Notes: generated from the sequence alone by a model not told the origin. Counted from the first letter of the stretch, positions 1-12,199 are shown. The stretch: DNA of 64,000 nt from Eucommia ulmoides (GCA_016647705.1 CM028333.1:15869743-15933742), one strand, 5' to 3'. Program-made: numbers and translations.

Positions 1-1280
1 GGGTTCTTTGTGCAATTTTTCCTTTACTTCATTTTTCTTTTTTTTTCTTCTTCTATTTCTTTCTATTTTGGTTCGGTTTGCTCCTGGCCGCCGACGACCG
101 ACAATACCATACACTCCCTCACCACCGATAACCTTCTTCTGATCACACCCATACCCACAGAAGCGACACGTACACACACTCTCTCACCAAATACACATCC
201 CCCACGGTCTGACCAAAAGAGAGGTACCCATTACTTTCGCCGACGACCCCCTCTCTCTCACTTTCTCTCACTCACCACTGGCCAAACTAACCGACGACAA
301 CACACACACACTAACCGGATGATCAGAACACACACACACCCACACGTTTCGATCAAACCCATACACACACAACGACACACATATACCCACTGACAACCGT
401 CGAAAGGACGACCGGAGAGACACACCCACTGTTGACAAAACAGAGCACCCACGATCGTCCACTTGCACAGACCACACGAACAACACACATACCCAGACAC
501 TGCCAACAAAATTCCTACACACGTATTCTCGCCAAATCAAACGGGGGAATACACACACAAGCAATAACCGAAACACACACACACACACACGCATACACAC
601 AGCCGAATGGCAACACTTACCGTCAGCGACTCACGCTGATCACACCCACACAACTAATCACAGAACCCACACTCCAATCATGCACCCTTAAAATCGCTAA
701 ATCCACCTCATGCTGAAGAACCCACCTCCAATTCTCTCTCTCTCTCTAGATTTTCTAGATTTTTCTCTTCTGATTCTTTTTTTCTTGAGTTTCTCATTTT
801 TGAGATGCTTGATCACGATTTGCATGAGTTTATATATGCATGAAGATGGTGGTTTAGGAATTGATCTCATCTTGCCACGTCGCCATTCTCCTTCCTCTCT
901 GTTTCGGTTGAGCTCCCGGCGAACACGTACAGATAAATATATATATATATGTATATATATATATATGTATATATGTGTATATATATATGTTTAAAAAATA
1001 TTTTGTTTTATTTACTCTTTCCTCCCCCAACTTCCTTTAAATCTGTACTTTAATCCAATTCATCTTTTAAAAGTTCCTGAAATTTTAATTTCACCCCAAC
1101 AAGTTTTAATTCAAAAGTTAAATGCAAATTTTGGATTAAATGTTTTCTAATTTTGTAAATTGACCCCTCAAATTTTTAATTTGACCTTTAATTAACACAA
1201 TTTTACCCCGTAATTTTTTTTTTTTTTAAATGCTTTAAAATGCAACTAAATTAACGTACGTATGAAATCAGGGTCTTACA
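1..1280 (-). mobile_element. Partial LTR of a Tekay-like chromovirus family
   Basis: The sequence is CA-rich, then AT-rich, and ends with GGGTCTTACA at 1271-1280. The same layout and the same end occur in the LTRs at 34432-39463 and 43179-46081. Read on the minus strand the LTR begins TGTAAGACCC, a start common in plant Tekay/Del chromoviruses. The other LTR end lies outside the window, so a solo LTR and a full element cannot be told apart. Directly to the right, Copia coding sequence starts without its own LTR, so this LTR inserted into that Copia element; AGTAC at 1281-1285 would be the right copy of its target duplication. The long open frames here come from CACACA low complexity and are not genes. 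Confidence 0.8.
936..990. repeat. (AT)n/(GTAT)n microsatellite in the LTR
   Basis: This is a run of TATATA interrupted by GTAT. It sits at the same place in the LTR where the other two copies also carry expanded TA tracts. Confidence 0.8.
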
Positions 1281-1538
1281 AGTACACTCCATACAACTAA
1301 AGAATCTTGGGATCTTTTCTAGCACCGCTACACCAAGGCAGACATCTCAAATTGGTATTGTCTTCTTTCCACCCTTCATAGCATGTGCCAAGAACCTAGG
1401 CAAACTACCAACAGTTTCCTATCTCAGATGATTGTCGTGTAGAACCAGGTGGCTCTCACTGAACCAACTTGGGAATGCACAAAAGACGCTGATTTTCATG
1501 GAAAGTACCGAACTGAGACACGCATTATGTAATTCCTG

Positions 1539-2006
1539 ATGGGTTTGAGAGAGGAATTTGAGCCTATACGAGCTTCAATCCTACACCGGGGCGCGATACC
1601 TTTCCTAAATGACGTCCTCTCTGATATACTCAATGAGGAAACACCTTTTACCACATTACAAGAATCTCATACAAATGTTGCCCTTGCAGCACTAGTTGCT
1701 TTTGAAACACCAGTTGCTTTTGCCACACCAGCTGCCAAGGCCAACCTATCCCAGAAGCCCTTATATTGCAGGTATTGTCATTTACAAGAGCATGAATTGC
1801 TCAAATGTCCTTCTTGCTTGTGTAAAGTCTGTAGAGAATTAGGTCACTATCTTGCAACCTGCGCTAAACTTCCATCTAGAAATCAGTCAAATGGGAACCA
1901 ATATCGCTCTTGTGGCTATCAAAATCAGGCATATTCTAAGCCAAAGAATGTTGTTGTTATAGTCACTAATGCTACACCAACTTCATCAAGCACTCCACCT
2001 GATTGA
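1539..2006 (+). pseudogene. Copia gag relic with zinc-knuckle region
   Basis: The open segment begins MGLREEFEPIRASIL, typical of Copia gag (UBN2 family) ahead of the nucleocapsid. Around residues 75-110 lies a cysteine/histidine-rich stretch (CRYCHLQEHELLKCPSC, then CRELGHYLATC) that resembles paired zinc knuckles binding the element RNA. Homology to gag probably starts left of the first ATG, from about 1281. It is part of the fossil Copia element. Confidence 0.75.
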
Positions 2007-2021
2007 AGTGGTCTCTGCACC

Positions 2022-2636
2022 GTGCTTACTGAGACTCTAAATAAAACTGATAACAATATAACCATGTCAGCTACACCAGGTACATACCGACGGTATTTTG
2101 ATTCTGCTTGTTGCAATCACATGACTTCTGATGTCTCTATATTTTCCTCTAAAACCCATGATAAGCATGCACCTACCATTTACATTGCCAATGAATCAAA
2201 TATGTTGGTTAGCCATATTGGACATGTTGAAAGTTCTCATCTGTCTCTTCTTGACACATATTTGGTCCCTAATCTTACGCTTAACCTTATATCTGTTGGA
2301 CAACTATGCGATCTTGGACTTAATTTGCATTTTCCTTCTATTGGTTGTCGTGTGCAGAACCCTCAGACAGGAAAATTCCTTGGAACCGGTTGTAAACTTG
2401 GACGTCTCTTTGAGCTTACTCACCTCCAAGTCCTATCCACATCATCACCAAACCAATCAGCTTCATCCATCCTAGCACTCTCACCTGTGGAATTGTGGCA
2501 CTCTCGGTTAGGTCACACTTCATCCAGCCGTCTATGTTATCTTATTTCTAGTGGTCAGTTAGGTTCATTTCAGTATGAGTCTTTTCATTGTATTGATTAT
2601 CAATTTGCAAAACAATCAACTTTATCTTTTAATTAA
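2022..2636 (+). pseudogene. Copia protease and GAG-pre-integrase relic
   Basis: The stretch YFDSACCNHMTSD (about 2093-2131) sits where the Copia aspartic protease has its active-site motif. Further on, LWHSRLGHTSSSRLCYL matches the GAG-pre-integrase domain with its H-x-R-LGH signature. The order protease then pre-integrase agrees with Copia pol. It is a part of the 1281-5417 fossil. Confidence 0.8.
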
Positions 2637-3740
2637 AGTCAGTCTAGTTCTCTTACATCTTTTGATTTAGTATATTCTGATATTTGGGGACCTTTTTCTC
2701 ATTCGTCAATGGGTAGTGCTTGCTATTTTGTTATATTTGTGGATGACTATTCTCATTATACGTGGTTGTTTCTTATGAAAAGCATATCTGAACTCTTCAA
2801 AAAAAAATTTGATTTTTCTTCTGTGGTTCAAACTCAATTCTCTCGGAATATCAAAATTTTTCGTTCAGATAATGCAATGGAATATAAATACCGTGCTTTT
2901 CTAAACCTACTTCACAAAACTGGCACGCTCCCCCACCGCTCGTGCCGTGAAACCTCCCAACAAAATGGATGAGCCGAACGCAAACATATATATATTCTTG
3001 ACACCGTTAGTGCTCTACTCATTTCATCATCATGTCCTGAATGTTTTTGGGGTAATGTTGTCTTAACCGTAGTGTACACAATCAACCGTGTCACTTCCGC
3101 TACAATCCAAAATCAGTCTACATTCGAGCGCCTTCTTGGTAAACCTTTTGATTACTCAGAACTCAGAGTCTTTGGTTGCGGTTATTTTGTTCTTCTCAAA
3201 CCACATGAACACAACAAACTACAACCAAGGGCTCACCTGTGTTGTTTCATTGGATATGGTATTGAACATAAAGGGTATCGGTGTTGGGATCTTATTTCTA
3301 AAACTCTTCATATCTCTCGTCATGTTATTTTTTGGGAACATCAAATGTTCTCTTTCTTACGGTCATTTGACATGTTAACCATCACTAACTTCAGATTTTT
3401 TACTAATCCATCTATTGAGTTATTTCTTGATAATCCAGTTTCAAGTATTGTTGAGTCCATCTCAGAATCACCAGTTGATATCATCCCTTCCGTTATAGAA
3501 CCATCAGCTGATCCTACCTCTCCAGACCTAGTTCCAACTCCAGAACCATCAGCTGACCTCACCCTTCCGACTCAATCGGTCGTGCCCGAGGATATTCCTA
3601 TGTCTAATGAGTTTGCACCGACTCCCTCTGAGAGCCATCCTCCAAATCACTCCTGTAGATATACCAGGGTAACTCATCGCCCTTCTTATCTTGTTGATTA
3701 TCATTATTTTTCCACTATACTTTATCTGCATAAACTTTAA
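2637..3740 (+). pseudogene. Copia integrase core relic
   Basis: FVIFVDDYSHYTWLFLM and IFRSDNAMEY correspond to the blocks around the first two acidic residues of the Copia integrase catalytic core. ETSQQNG fits the region before the third. Downstream, about 3120-3330, the text FERLLGKPFDYSELRVFGC matches the conserved Copia integrase C-terminal block. A serine/proline-rich linker leads towards RT, as is usual in this superfamily. Confidence 0.8.
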
Positions 3741-5247
3741 TCCTATAAAGGGGCTACTACTAATCTTCTTTGGCAGAAAGCAATGGATGAAGAACTTCAG
3801 GCCCTAGCCAAAATGCATACTTGGGATATTGTTGATCTGTCTCCTAGAAAAACTCATATTAGGTGCAAATAGGCTTTTAAGATCAAGACGTTTTCTGATG
3901 CCTCTCTTGAATGATATAAAGCCAGACTTGTTGCCAAGGGTTTTGCTCAGGAATATGGCATTGACTATAAAGAGACATTTTCACCAGTAGCAAGGCTTAC
4001 ATCTGTCTAGGCACCACCATTCGAAGATTGACTCTGTTTCAAATAGATGTCAAAAATGTATTTCTCAATGGGGATATTCTTGAGGAAGTCTATATGCATA
4101 CCCCTCCCGGTCTAGATGCCCCTTGAAACAAAGTTTGTCGCCTTCGCCGTACTCTATATGGTTTGAAACAAGCTCTACGTGCCTAGTTTGTCAAATTCAG
4201 CACTACCATTCATCAGTTTGGGTTTACACCGAGTGCTCATGATTTGGCTCTGTTTATTTTCCATACTGCCTACTATATTATTCTTCTTTTACTGTATATG
4301 GATGACATGATTATTATTGGAGATGATCTACGTGGTATTTCTGAACTTAAAAAGTTTCTCAGTGGCCAATTCGATATGAAAGATCTTGGCATGCTCACTA
4401 TTTTCTTAGCTTCGAAGTCTCATCTGGTTCTGATGGATATTTTCTCTCTTAGGCTAAATATACCTCGAATCTCCTTTCTAAGGCTAGGATCACTGATTCA
4501 ACCACTACCACTACTACTTTTGAGCCGAACATCAAACTTACCCCACTTGATGGTTCACCTCTTCAGGATGCCACTCTATATCACCAACTGGTTGGAAGTC
4601 TTGTATATCTTACTGTCACTCGCCCTGACATTACCTATGATGTTTATCAGGTCAGCTAGTTCTTGTATACTCTTCGGACCACCCATTAGTCGGCTGTTCT
4701 TCACATTCTTCGGTTTATCAAGGGTACTTTATTTCATGGACTTCATTTTTCAGCTCAGTCTGCCCTTGTTTTACAAGCGTATTCTAATACTGATTGGGCC
4801 AGAGACCCCACCGACAGACGTTCAACCACTGGTTACTATTTCTTTTTGGGCAATTATCTTATTTCTTGGCGTAGTAAGAAAAAAATTGGGGTTGCTCGCT
4901 CCAATACTGAAGTTGAATATTGCGTCATGACTGATACAACTCAAAAACTTCTCTAGCTTCGATGGCTACTCTCTGATATGGGCATCTCTTCTCCTACTGC
5001 TACTATCCTATACTATGACAACATGAGTGCTATTCAAATCACTCATAATGATGTCTTCCACGAGGGTATGAAACACATCGAGACTGATTGTTACTTTATC
5101 CGTCATCACATTCTCCAGAATATGGTTCGTCTACAATCCGTCAGTTCAGCTGATCAAACAACTAACATTTTCACTAAGACTCATCCACTCGGACGCTTTC
5201 ACTTTTTGGTTTCCAAGCTCAAGTTCACCTCCCACTTACCACCTTGA
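3741..5247 (+). pseudogene. Copia reverse transcriptase and RNase H relic
   Basis: Pieces of RT are visible in several frames. The catalytic-site box YMDDMIIIGDD is encoded at about 4276-4310. The 3' part (4978-5247) holds the Copia RNase H end: DNMSAIQITHNDVFHEGMKHIE followed by DCYFIRHHI and the terminal block KTHPLGRFHFLVSKL. The last codons lie just before the polypurine tract, as in intact Copia elements. Several breaks are present and no function is expected. Confidence 0.85.
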
Positions 5248-5260
5248 GTTTAAGGGGGGA

Positions 5261-5417
5261 TGTTAATGTATTATATGGCCTTGGCCCATGTGGCCCATTA
5301 GGGCAAAGCCCTAACCTCCACTCCCCTATAAATATGTGTATATATCGTTGTATTCTGGTACCTCTTTCTTACATATCATTATATGATTCATTCTCCCACT
5401 TTTCAATCATATTAACA
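5261..5417 (+). mobile_element. Copia 3' LTR, 157 bp
   Basis: It begins TGTTAAT directly after the polypurine tract and ends ATTAACA, so the ends are 7-bp inverted repeats. TATAAATATG at about 5327-5336 is a plausible TATA region. The following AAACT (5418-5422) would be the right target duplication; its partner is not in the window. Confidence 0.8.
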
Positions 5418-6300
5418 AAACTATTTGTCTTCGAAGATCGTTTGTTGTTGGCCGGGTTTCGAGTTAGAAGAATTATCGTGCGTTGTTTATGATATTTAGC
5501 AGCTATAGTTTTAATTGCTTTAAGGTCTCAATATATCTACTTTTATATTGTTTCACTTTCACATGCATATATATTGTGAAAAGTCGTGAGAGAGAGAGAG
5601 AGACGGAGAGAGAGAAAAATGACAAAAAAAAAGAAAGAGAAATTATGGTTAAATAGATAAATTAACATTAGATAAATTAATAGTGAAATTTTAAAGTTAG
5701 TTCTCAGGTAACCAGAGCTATCTAAGCGCATTAAAATGAGTTATCAAGCCTAAAAAACACTTTTATTTTTTACTAAAAAAAGACTTGCATGGATAAAGGA
5801 AAAACAACAGAAAATAAATTCTCCTTTAGTTTTCTATTCTGTTTCGAATCACATAAGTAGTAAAAACTCATTTCCTAACATTTCAAGTGCTCTGTCCATA
5901 ATCTCAAGTGGGGAAGCATTTTCAAGCTCCTTTGCCAATTCTCATAGTCTTCCTCTACCTCTACACTCTCCACCACCTTTGTAAATGCACATCATTCCAG
6001 GGGCAAATCCATCATTCCCAAATTCCACATTCAAGAGGAAACAATTCAAAAAAATAAAAAATAATTTGAGAATATATGAACTAGGAGCTCTTAGGAACGA
6101 GAAAAAGTTACGAAAAAAATACAAAAATTGGGAGAAATCTCATATATCATTGAAGAACAAACTTGGTTATTATATAACCTTAAAGAACAACCTGGAACAG
6201 GAAATAAACAACGTCTGACAAATCCTAATAATATGGTAAGACTAAATCAAACAAACAAGCAACCCTTAACAATAAGGACTTGTTTTCTGAGTGGTAACCA
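5418..6300. other. No gene seen; GA microsatellite at 5588-5640
   Basis: This stretch is AT-rich. A GAGAGA tract with short A runs occupies about 5588-5640. The right part (from about 5900) may belong to the LTR of the minus-strand Copia scrap that follows, but I could not find its outer edge. Confidence 0.5.
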
Positions 6301-6620
6301 ACCACTAAAACAAACCTAACAATTCCTTCCTTAAGTTGACTGCTACAAGTACTCAGTGTATCTCAATCTCAGAACAAACCCTGGCAGCTTCACGAAAACA
6401 ACCAATTTGAGTGCTTTAGTCATCACATTAGCCAACTGTTCCCGTGTGCCAGCTCCACAATGCCAACCTTTGTGAGATCTCGAAAAGAATGGAAACGGAC
6501 ATCTATGTGCTTATTACGACCATGCATTATTAGGTTCTTTGAAAGTTTGATTGCAGAGCTACTATCACTACGAATACGAATAATACTTGACTTGCCTTGA
6601 TTCAGATCCATCTTTTACAA
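6301..6620 (-). mobile_element. Copia 3' end fragment (RNase H, PPT, LTR start)
   Basis: On the minus strand, 6611-6423 encodes IIRIRSDSSSAIKLSKN, then HGRNKHIDVRFHSFRDL, the Copia RNase H C-terminal region. Further along this strand follows a polypurine stretch AAGGAAGGAAT and then TGTTAGG, which looks like the LTR start at 6321. Only the 3' end of pol is present. It is a fragment of an old element distinct from the one at 1281-5417. Confidence 0.75.
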
Positions 6621-7300
6621 TTTAATCATGTGGTTTGACACCCTTACCCAAGTGTACTATAATACGTTATTTTGTGCTTAAATCTAGGTTTAAATTTGAC
6701 GGATCAATAATATATATATTAATTTTACATTAAATGTAAATGATAGACTTATATACTTCTTTTAGGCAAATAATTTTCAAAAATTATAGAAAATAAAAAA
6801 CACATCTATAAGATTAATTACAACTAAATAGAGTAATTATAGCAAATTAAATTATTGCATTTCTCTTTGCCTAAATTGATGAATAAAAGAAAAAAAAAAA
6901 AAATACCACTTATCTATACTTTAGACTAACAAGTTATTAGAAAAAAAAAAAAATTAGACTATTTTAAGTCTAATTATTTATGAGATTTAAATATTGATTG
7001 ACATATTGTTGAACTTAAAGTTTTGATAGACAATTAAACGTTGATATTTTATGGAACTAATATTTTTATTCAATGGTTTCAGATTAAAGTTCTATAGGTT
7101 GAAATAAGAAAAAGAATGGGTCGAAAAGAATAATTGTTAAAGAATTAATGGAATTTAAGATGAGTGAAAGATGAAGACAATGACGATTTTCAGAGTATTA
7201 AGGACTTTGAAGACAATTAGGTAAAAATAATTCATTACCTTTATACTCTTAATGCGACCCGAATTAGGATCACGCACGACATTTTAAAATGAATAATTCT
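6621..7300. other. AT-rich stretch with no recognisable gene
   Basis: There are poly-A runs near 6890 and 6940 and no long open frame. I recognise nothing else. Confidence 0.5.
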
Positions 7301-7436
7301 GTTGGCACATAGTAAGAAGTGATAAGTTTAAGATCTTAAAATGGTTTTTATAAAGTGTTAAGTCATAAAAATATTTTTTTTTTGGTAAATAGTCTAACTT
7401 AAAAAATATTTTTAACACTTAAAATGATGTGTTTTC

Positions 7437-7735
7437 GGATCCAATTGATCAACCAACGAAATAGATTAATCGACTAACGAAAACAGTAACTTAAGGGACT
7501 AAAATGAATGACCCTACTATCCAATTAGGTTAACCAATGGTTAGGGTCGATCGACTAACTATTCCAGTAGGCGAAACAAAGAAAAAAGGCAAAACATTGT
7601 GGGCGGATCGGTCAACCGATGGGACGGTCGGTCAACCGACCGTAGGCATTGCAACAATCACAATTCTGACCATTGGACAGATCGATAAACTGGCGATGGG
7701 GATAGGTTAACTGACGGGTCTGCAGTTAAACTTTG
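7437..7735. repeat. Cluster of GGTCAACCGA-type inverted motifs
   Basis: The motifs GATCGGTCAACCGATGGGA and CGGTCGGTCAACCGACCG (about 7604-7642), plus related copies near 7450 and 7545, are nearly palindromic and could fold as short hairpins. Such motifs are common in the U3 of large Copia LTRs. Confidence 0.6.
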
Positions 7736-8584
7736 ACTGTTTCGATTTTTTAGCCAAATCTCATTGTTTTTAACAATTTTCAAATAGTTGTTTTAAGGGA
7801 TTTGAATGATTTACTTATATATATATATATCATATATTATTTATTTCCTATTTATTTGATCCATGTATTTAATTATTTTTTTAATTGAATTGGTAAAACT
7901 ACTTCCTATCCTTAAAGGTTTTGAATCGAAAAACATTTGGGGACCAAATCGACCTTTTCTAAAAATATTTTTAAATAAAACATACCTATTTTGATAGTAT
8001 ACAATATATAGGGTATTAAAAGGTCATTAAAAATTTTGGAATTTGAAAACTAGCTGTTGGAGGTTTAGTTAAAGGTCTATATAAAGACTTGCGTTTTTCA
8101 AATTCATTAATCAAGAACATTAAGCTTTTGGCGTTTATAAGAGAGAATTTTTGCTAGATTTTATATGAGAGTTTATATTGAAAAAGTTCTTGATCGAAAA
8201 GCAAAAACGTTTTGATCACCAGTTTGTGTTCGTCACTGAGTTATTGTAATCATTTTCAAGAAATTCTGGTGATATTTTTTCAAGTTTATTTATTTGCTTT
8301 CTTAGATTATTTACTTAATTATTTGGATTAATTGTTTTGAAAACAAATTCTTTTCAAATCTAATATCGTGAAAATTCTTTAAAACGGTTTTTATTTGTGA
8401 AATCTGATTATTTACTATTTGTGAGTTAAATTGATTAAAATCAGATTTGTACTTCACATAGATTCTATCATGTTGTATTTCGAGAAATTAATTGAACATA
8501 ATTGCATTGAGGTGGTAGAAACTACTTGTGGGAAAAAATTTATGAATTTTTTGTATTTGCGAGTTTGAGTGAATTAGATATATT

Positions 8585-8900
8585 TGGTATGGTGTCTAAT
8601 CTGGATAGTTAGGTTTTGATCTTTAGCTTGAGAAAAAAATTAGAGTTTAATCTTTAGCATGAGAAAATGATTAGGATTTGATATATAACCTGCAAAAAGA
8701 TTAGGTTAATTTTTAGCCTTTTAAAAGATTAGGTTTTGATTATTTCTGTAATAGAATTAGAGTGAGAGAAGGTTATTTTTAAGTCTATGAAATTGATGAG
8801 TGTAATAGTGTGAGAGTGTAATAAGTTGATTTTAAGTCTGTGAAAAGAATGTGTTGTAAATGTTAATTTTGAGCCTACGAAAAGAATCAGGATTGTAAGG
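8585..8900 (+). repeat. Degenerate 35-60 bp repeats in the LTR
   Basis: At least six degenerate copies of a unit such as GATTAGGTTTTGATCTTTAGC followed by a short A-rich spacer can be read. The spacing varies, so this is a loose rather than a strict array. Confidence 0.6.
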
Positions 8901-9190
8901 GTTTGGTTCCTATATGGAAAAATAATCAAATGATTAGCAAATTGCGAAATCCCTGTGGAGCTCAGGGGGCTGGACATAAGTAAGAGTACCTTACCAAACC
9001 ATAACAAATCTCTTTATGTTTCATTGTGATATTTCTAATTGTTTGAGTATGCACTTAGTTAAACACATTTTCGCTGCTTAACAAAATAATAATCAATTAG
9101 GAAAATGGATAATTTGTGTTTGAATTTATTGTTTAAATTTTTATCACTACCCAATTCACCCCCTTCTTGTGTAGATCTTTGGGCAACACA

Positions 9191-10300
9191 TATGTTTATA
9201 TATTAATATGTTCCTCTTAGTGAGAAGTTAAATGTGAAATATTGACTTGTCAAAAATCACTAAGATATGAATGAGAAATTATCTTTAGTAGTCCCATGAA
9301 ATTGATTGAAATATGTAAAACGAGTAATCCCTCATTAGTTAATAAAAAACACTTAAACCGCATTTGTAATCCATTTTGGATTGCAGACCTAGGGTTGGGT
9401 CATGGGTCATGGGTTTAGATTTAGATTTAGACTTGGGTTGATCCAAGTAGAGATAAATCTTTCTAGAATAATCTTTGAATTGATTCTTGCAATTTTTCTA
9501 ACCAAACAAAACTTGTCTTTTCATATTTGTAACTTATTTTTAATAAAGAGTTACATGTAATAATTTTTGGTGGCTTTAAAGTGTTCTTAATGGCTATAAA
9601 GTGAGACTTATGGTATGTTGAAGTTACTCATTTATTTACTCTATAAATAAATAAGTTTGTATTACCATTTAGGTATGAAACTTAAGATATCTTGTACTAC
9701 ACATACACTTTGAGTTTATGCTAATTTATTCTTGAGAAAGAGTTCAACACTTATTTTCTTCGCCAGATCCTATGATTTGAAGTGTTAGTATCAGAGAATT
9801 GTGATCGTTGTATCCTTAGAAATAAATGTCCGAGTAACTATAAGCATTTAAGCGGATGTGAAATTTTCTTTAAGAAAATAACGTAAAACGATAACCTCGA
9901 TCGGTATAAATTTTTGAAATTATCATTGGTAAAAGACTGTAAGTTTAATTTTATTTATTTACTGATTTTATATATTTTAATTTATTGTTGAAAATTATAA
10001 TCTTACAATGTTTGTTAATATTCTAGAATATTCATTGTCGTATATTTTATATTTTAAAATATTTAGTGTTTCATGTACAACTTTTAAGAATATTTGTCGT
10101 GAATTGTTATACATTCCATGATATTTTTTATAAGTTATATTCAGCAACAAGTTTCACTTAGAGTAGAATTTTTACTGTTTATGAGTATTATTTCATTGTA
10201 TACATTTGTGACATATTTACAAATCTTTATTGAGAGTAATATTAATTAATATTTAATAATATTTATTAAAATTAATATTTTTACCATTATTTTCAGCAAA
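9191..10300 (+). repeat. Unclassified dispersed repeat, copy 1
   Basis: The sequence from CTTAGTGAGAAG (about 9218) through GACATATTTACAAATC (about 10210) is matched, in reverse orientation, by about 48470-49450. The match runs nearly end to end. The block around 9775-9950 (GATCGTTGTATCCTTAGAAA and onwards) is the best preserved. It looks like the LTR or non-coding body of a retroelement, but no PBS, PPT or coding part is visible. Short open frames in it are not conserved and are not called. Confidence 0.65.
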
Positions 10301-10372
10301 AATTTGAAGAGGGGTGTCATTAAGAATTTCAAAAATACAAACATTATTCCTTTAAGAGAATAAATTGAGAAT

Positions 10373-10373
<1 letters not shown>

Positions 10374-10414
<41 letters not shown>

Positions 10415-10427
10415 GGGGGGGGGGGGG
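10374..10427. repeat. Homopolymer junction T40-G14
   Basis: Forty T are followed without a break by fourteen G. The exact length may be affected by sequencing error. Confidence 0.85.
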
Positions 10428-10651
10428 AATCAATGGAAATAAGTTTTTGTTGTTTCACAAAAATTCTAGTAATTTTGGGATTACTCTCAACATTCTGGGA
10501 ATATTTTCTTAAATTTTCAAAATTTGGAGAACATGAATATGAATTTGGGAGCAGAAACAATAAACAAACAGAGCGTGTACTATCATTTTTTTTTTTGGCA
10601 TTTTCAAGGCACAATTTGACATTTTAAATGGTTTAGCCAAATGAGTACTAA

Positions 10652-11061
10652 GGATTTGTTTGATAACACTAAAAATTAAGTGTTGAATTTATCAAGTGCT
10701 AAATACTAAATATTTACTTTATTCATAATTTAACAACAAAAAGGTAATCTTTGCACAATTTTTTGTCCTTATTATCTCTATACTTTTTTTTTTCAATTTA
10801 ATATTTTTTATATTTATGATTGTTCTATGTAATATTTTTTTGCAAGATTTGTTGATATTATTTGTGGTAGATAGATGTTTAAATAAGTGCTAAAAAATAA
10901 GTGAGACACATTATTTAAAATTTTGAATAATTTTTAAGTGATACTTATATTTTAAGTGATTGTTTCATTTTGTTACTAAACACATTTAATTTGATAAAAT
11001 ATTTAATAAAATATTTAATGTATTTAATTTTAAATATTGAATTGTATTATTAAACGAGCTC
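10652..11061. mobile_element. PIF/Harbinger-like MITE, 410 bp, TSD TAA
   Basis: The left end GGATTTGTTTGATAA and the reverse complement of the right end, GAGCTCGTTTAATAA, match except for transitions. TAA flanks both ends (10649-10651 and 11062-11064). The inside is AT-rich with no coding capacity. A hAT origin was considered, but no 8-bp duplication is present. Confidence 0.65.
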
Positions 11062-11064
11062 TAA

Positions 11065-12113
11065 GTCAGATCCACAATTGTATATCCTCATGGGCGAATA
11101 GTGGTCGGACAAGTGGGTTGGAGATACAAATGGGCCCAAATAAGATAAGAATGTTAAACTGACCTAAATTTGTTTCAAATCTAGATTAGTTTTAGCTGGG
11201 CCTTTGCCCAAATACTGTTACTGCTTTTTGACTTGAAATGTCCAAAAGTGTGAATCCCATTTAGATTTAGGTGTTCACATTTTTTTTATTCCAAGAAAAT
11301 TTGAAACAAAAATATAAAGACATATATAAAAACAAAATATTTACGTTTTTTATTTCAACTTTTTTTTAAAGGATTTATAAAATATCCCAAAAAAATAAAA
11401 TAAAAAATAACAATAATAAAAACACCAAACCTTTCATTTGAAAATACTAAAATCTTGTCAAAAGTAGTCCTTCCAAATCATGTCAAGATAGTCATTCCAA
11501 ATCACGGAATTCACGCATGTGGGTGATTCTGTGTTTAACATTTGTCTGATATCAGTCATAAAAAATGATGAAAGGATTGACTTAGCACGATTTGAATACT
11601 TCAAGGTTTAATATATTCAAGTTAAAAGTGCGGGGGTCAAAGAGTAATTTCTCCGAAACATCAGGGGTACAAAGTGCAAAAAGATCTTCTTCTCTTTTTT
11701 TTTTTTAAATATATTCCTTGATAAATAGAATAATTTTTTTTTTATAGTCAGAAAAATAATTTTTCTGTTTCTTTTTTAATTTTCAGAAAACAAAAATAAT
11801 AATAATAAAAGAGTAAGCAAACCCTAGCAAGAGAACCTAGGTAGGGGGTGAAGAGATAATGGGAATTTTGTTCCTCCCCCACAAGATGATTTAGTTTAAG
11901 GCCGCCTCCATGTTGAATGAATACACTCTCTGTCTGCCAGAATGCCATTACATTAATATTACTTTCTTCCAAAATGGCTGAGAGATTCTTTGTTTCTTTT
12001 GACTACAAAACTCTTTTTCTATGTTGTGGGACATCAAGTACTACAAACAACACCTATAAACCATATACACTTCCTATTATAAGAAACCAAACTGTCATGT
12101 AAATTTATTAAGA
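11065..12113. other. No gene recognised
   Basis: The stretch is AT-rich. A 74-codon open frame on the minus strand (11748-11972) has no recognisable domain and ends in low complexity; I do not call it. No repeat boundaries were seen. Confidence 0.45.
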
Positions 12114-12199
12114 GATACTAACGGCATATTTGGTTGGATGGAATCGAGGGCGGAATGATACTAACGGCATATTTGGTTGGATGGAATCGAGGGCGGAAT
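12114..12199. repeat. 43-bp terminal segment of the MITE in tandem duplicate
   Basis: GATACTAACGGCATATTTGG and the following bases occur twice, at 12114 and 12157, with no difference seen. The MITE therefore has a doubled left terminus. A reverse complement of the end of the unit (CATTCCGCCCTCGATTCC) follows at about 12208-12225. Confidence 0.85.

Larger units (their letters stand above)
1281..5417 (+). mobile_element. Old Ty1/Copia element, 5' part removed from view
   Basis: The parts run in Copia order: gag with zinc knuckles, protease, integrase, reverse transcriptase, RNase H, polypurine tract (TAAGGGGGGA at 5251-5260), then a 157 bp 3' LTR. The integrase-before-RT order is diagnostic of Copia. 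The left end meets a Tekay-type LTR at 1280, and the 5' LTR is not in the window. The reading frame is broken many times, at least half a dozen, so this is an old fossil. LTR divergence cannot be measured with only one LTR. Confidence 0.9.
7301..9190 (+). mobile_element. Large Copia LTR relic, SIRE/Maximus-like
   Basis: The right end (about 9150-9190) reads CCCAATTCACCCCCTTCTTG, then GGGCAACA, the characteristic tail of long Copia LTRs in plants. The 8930-9060 part (TTGCGAAATCCCTGTGGAG, then a TGTTTCATTGTG-like run) also fits this class. The left half holds repeated GGTCAACCGA motifs. No pol lies next to it, so it is a solo LTR or a remnant. The left boundary was not found; 7300 is approximate. 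Confidence 0.5.

Noticed and set aside
10-716. Several long open frames rich in Thr/His on the + strand
   Set aside because: They come from CACACA and CACC low complexity in an LTR; the homologous LTR segments at 38150-38780 and 45090-45820 show the same effect in more than one frame and on both strands.
11748-11972. 74-codon frame on the minus strand as a possible host exon
   Set aside because: No domain recognised, ends in Tyr/Phe/Lys low complexity, and no clear splice context.
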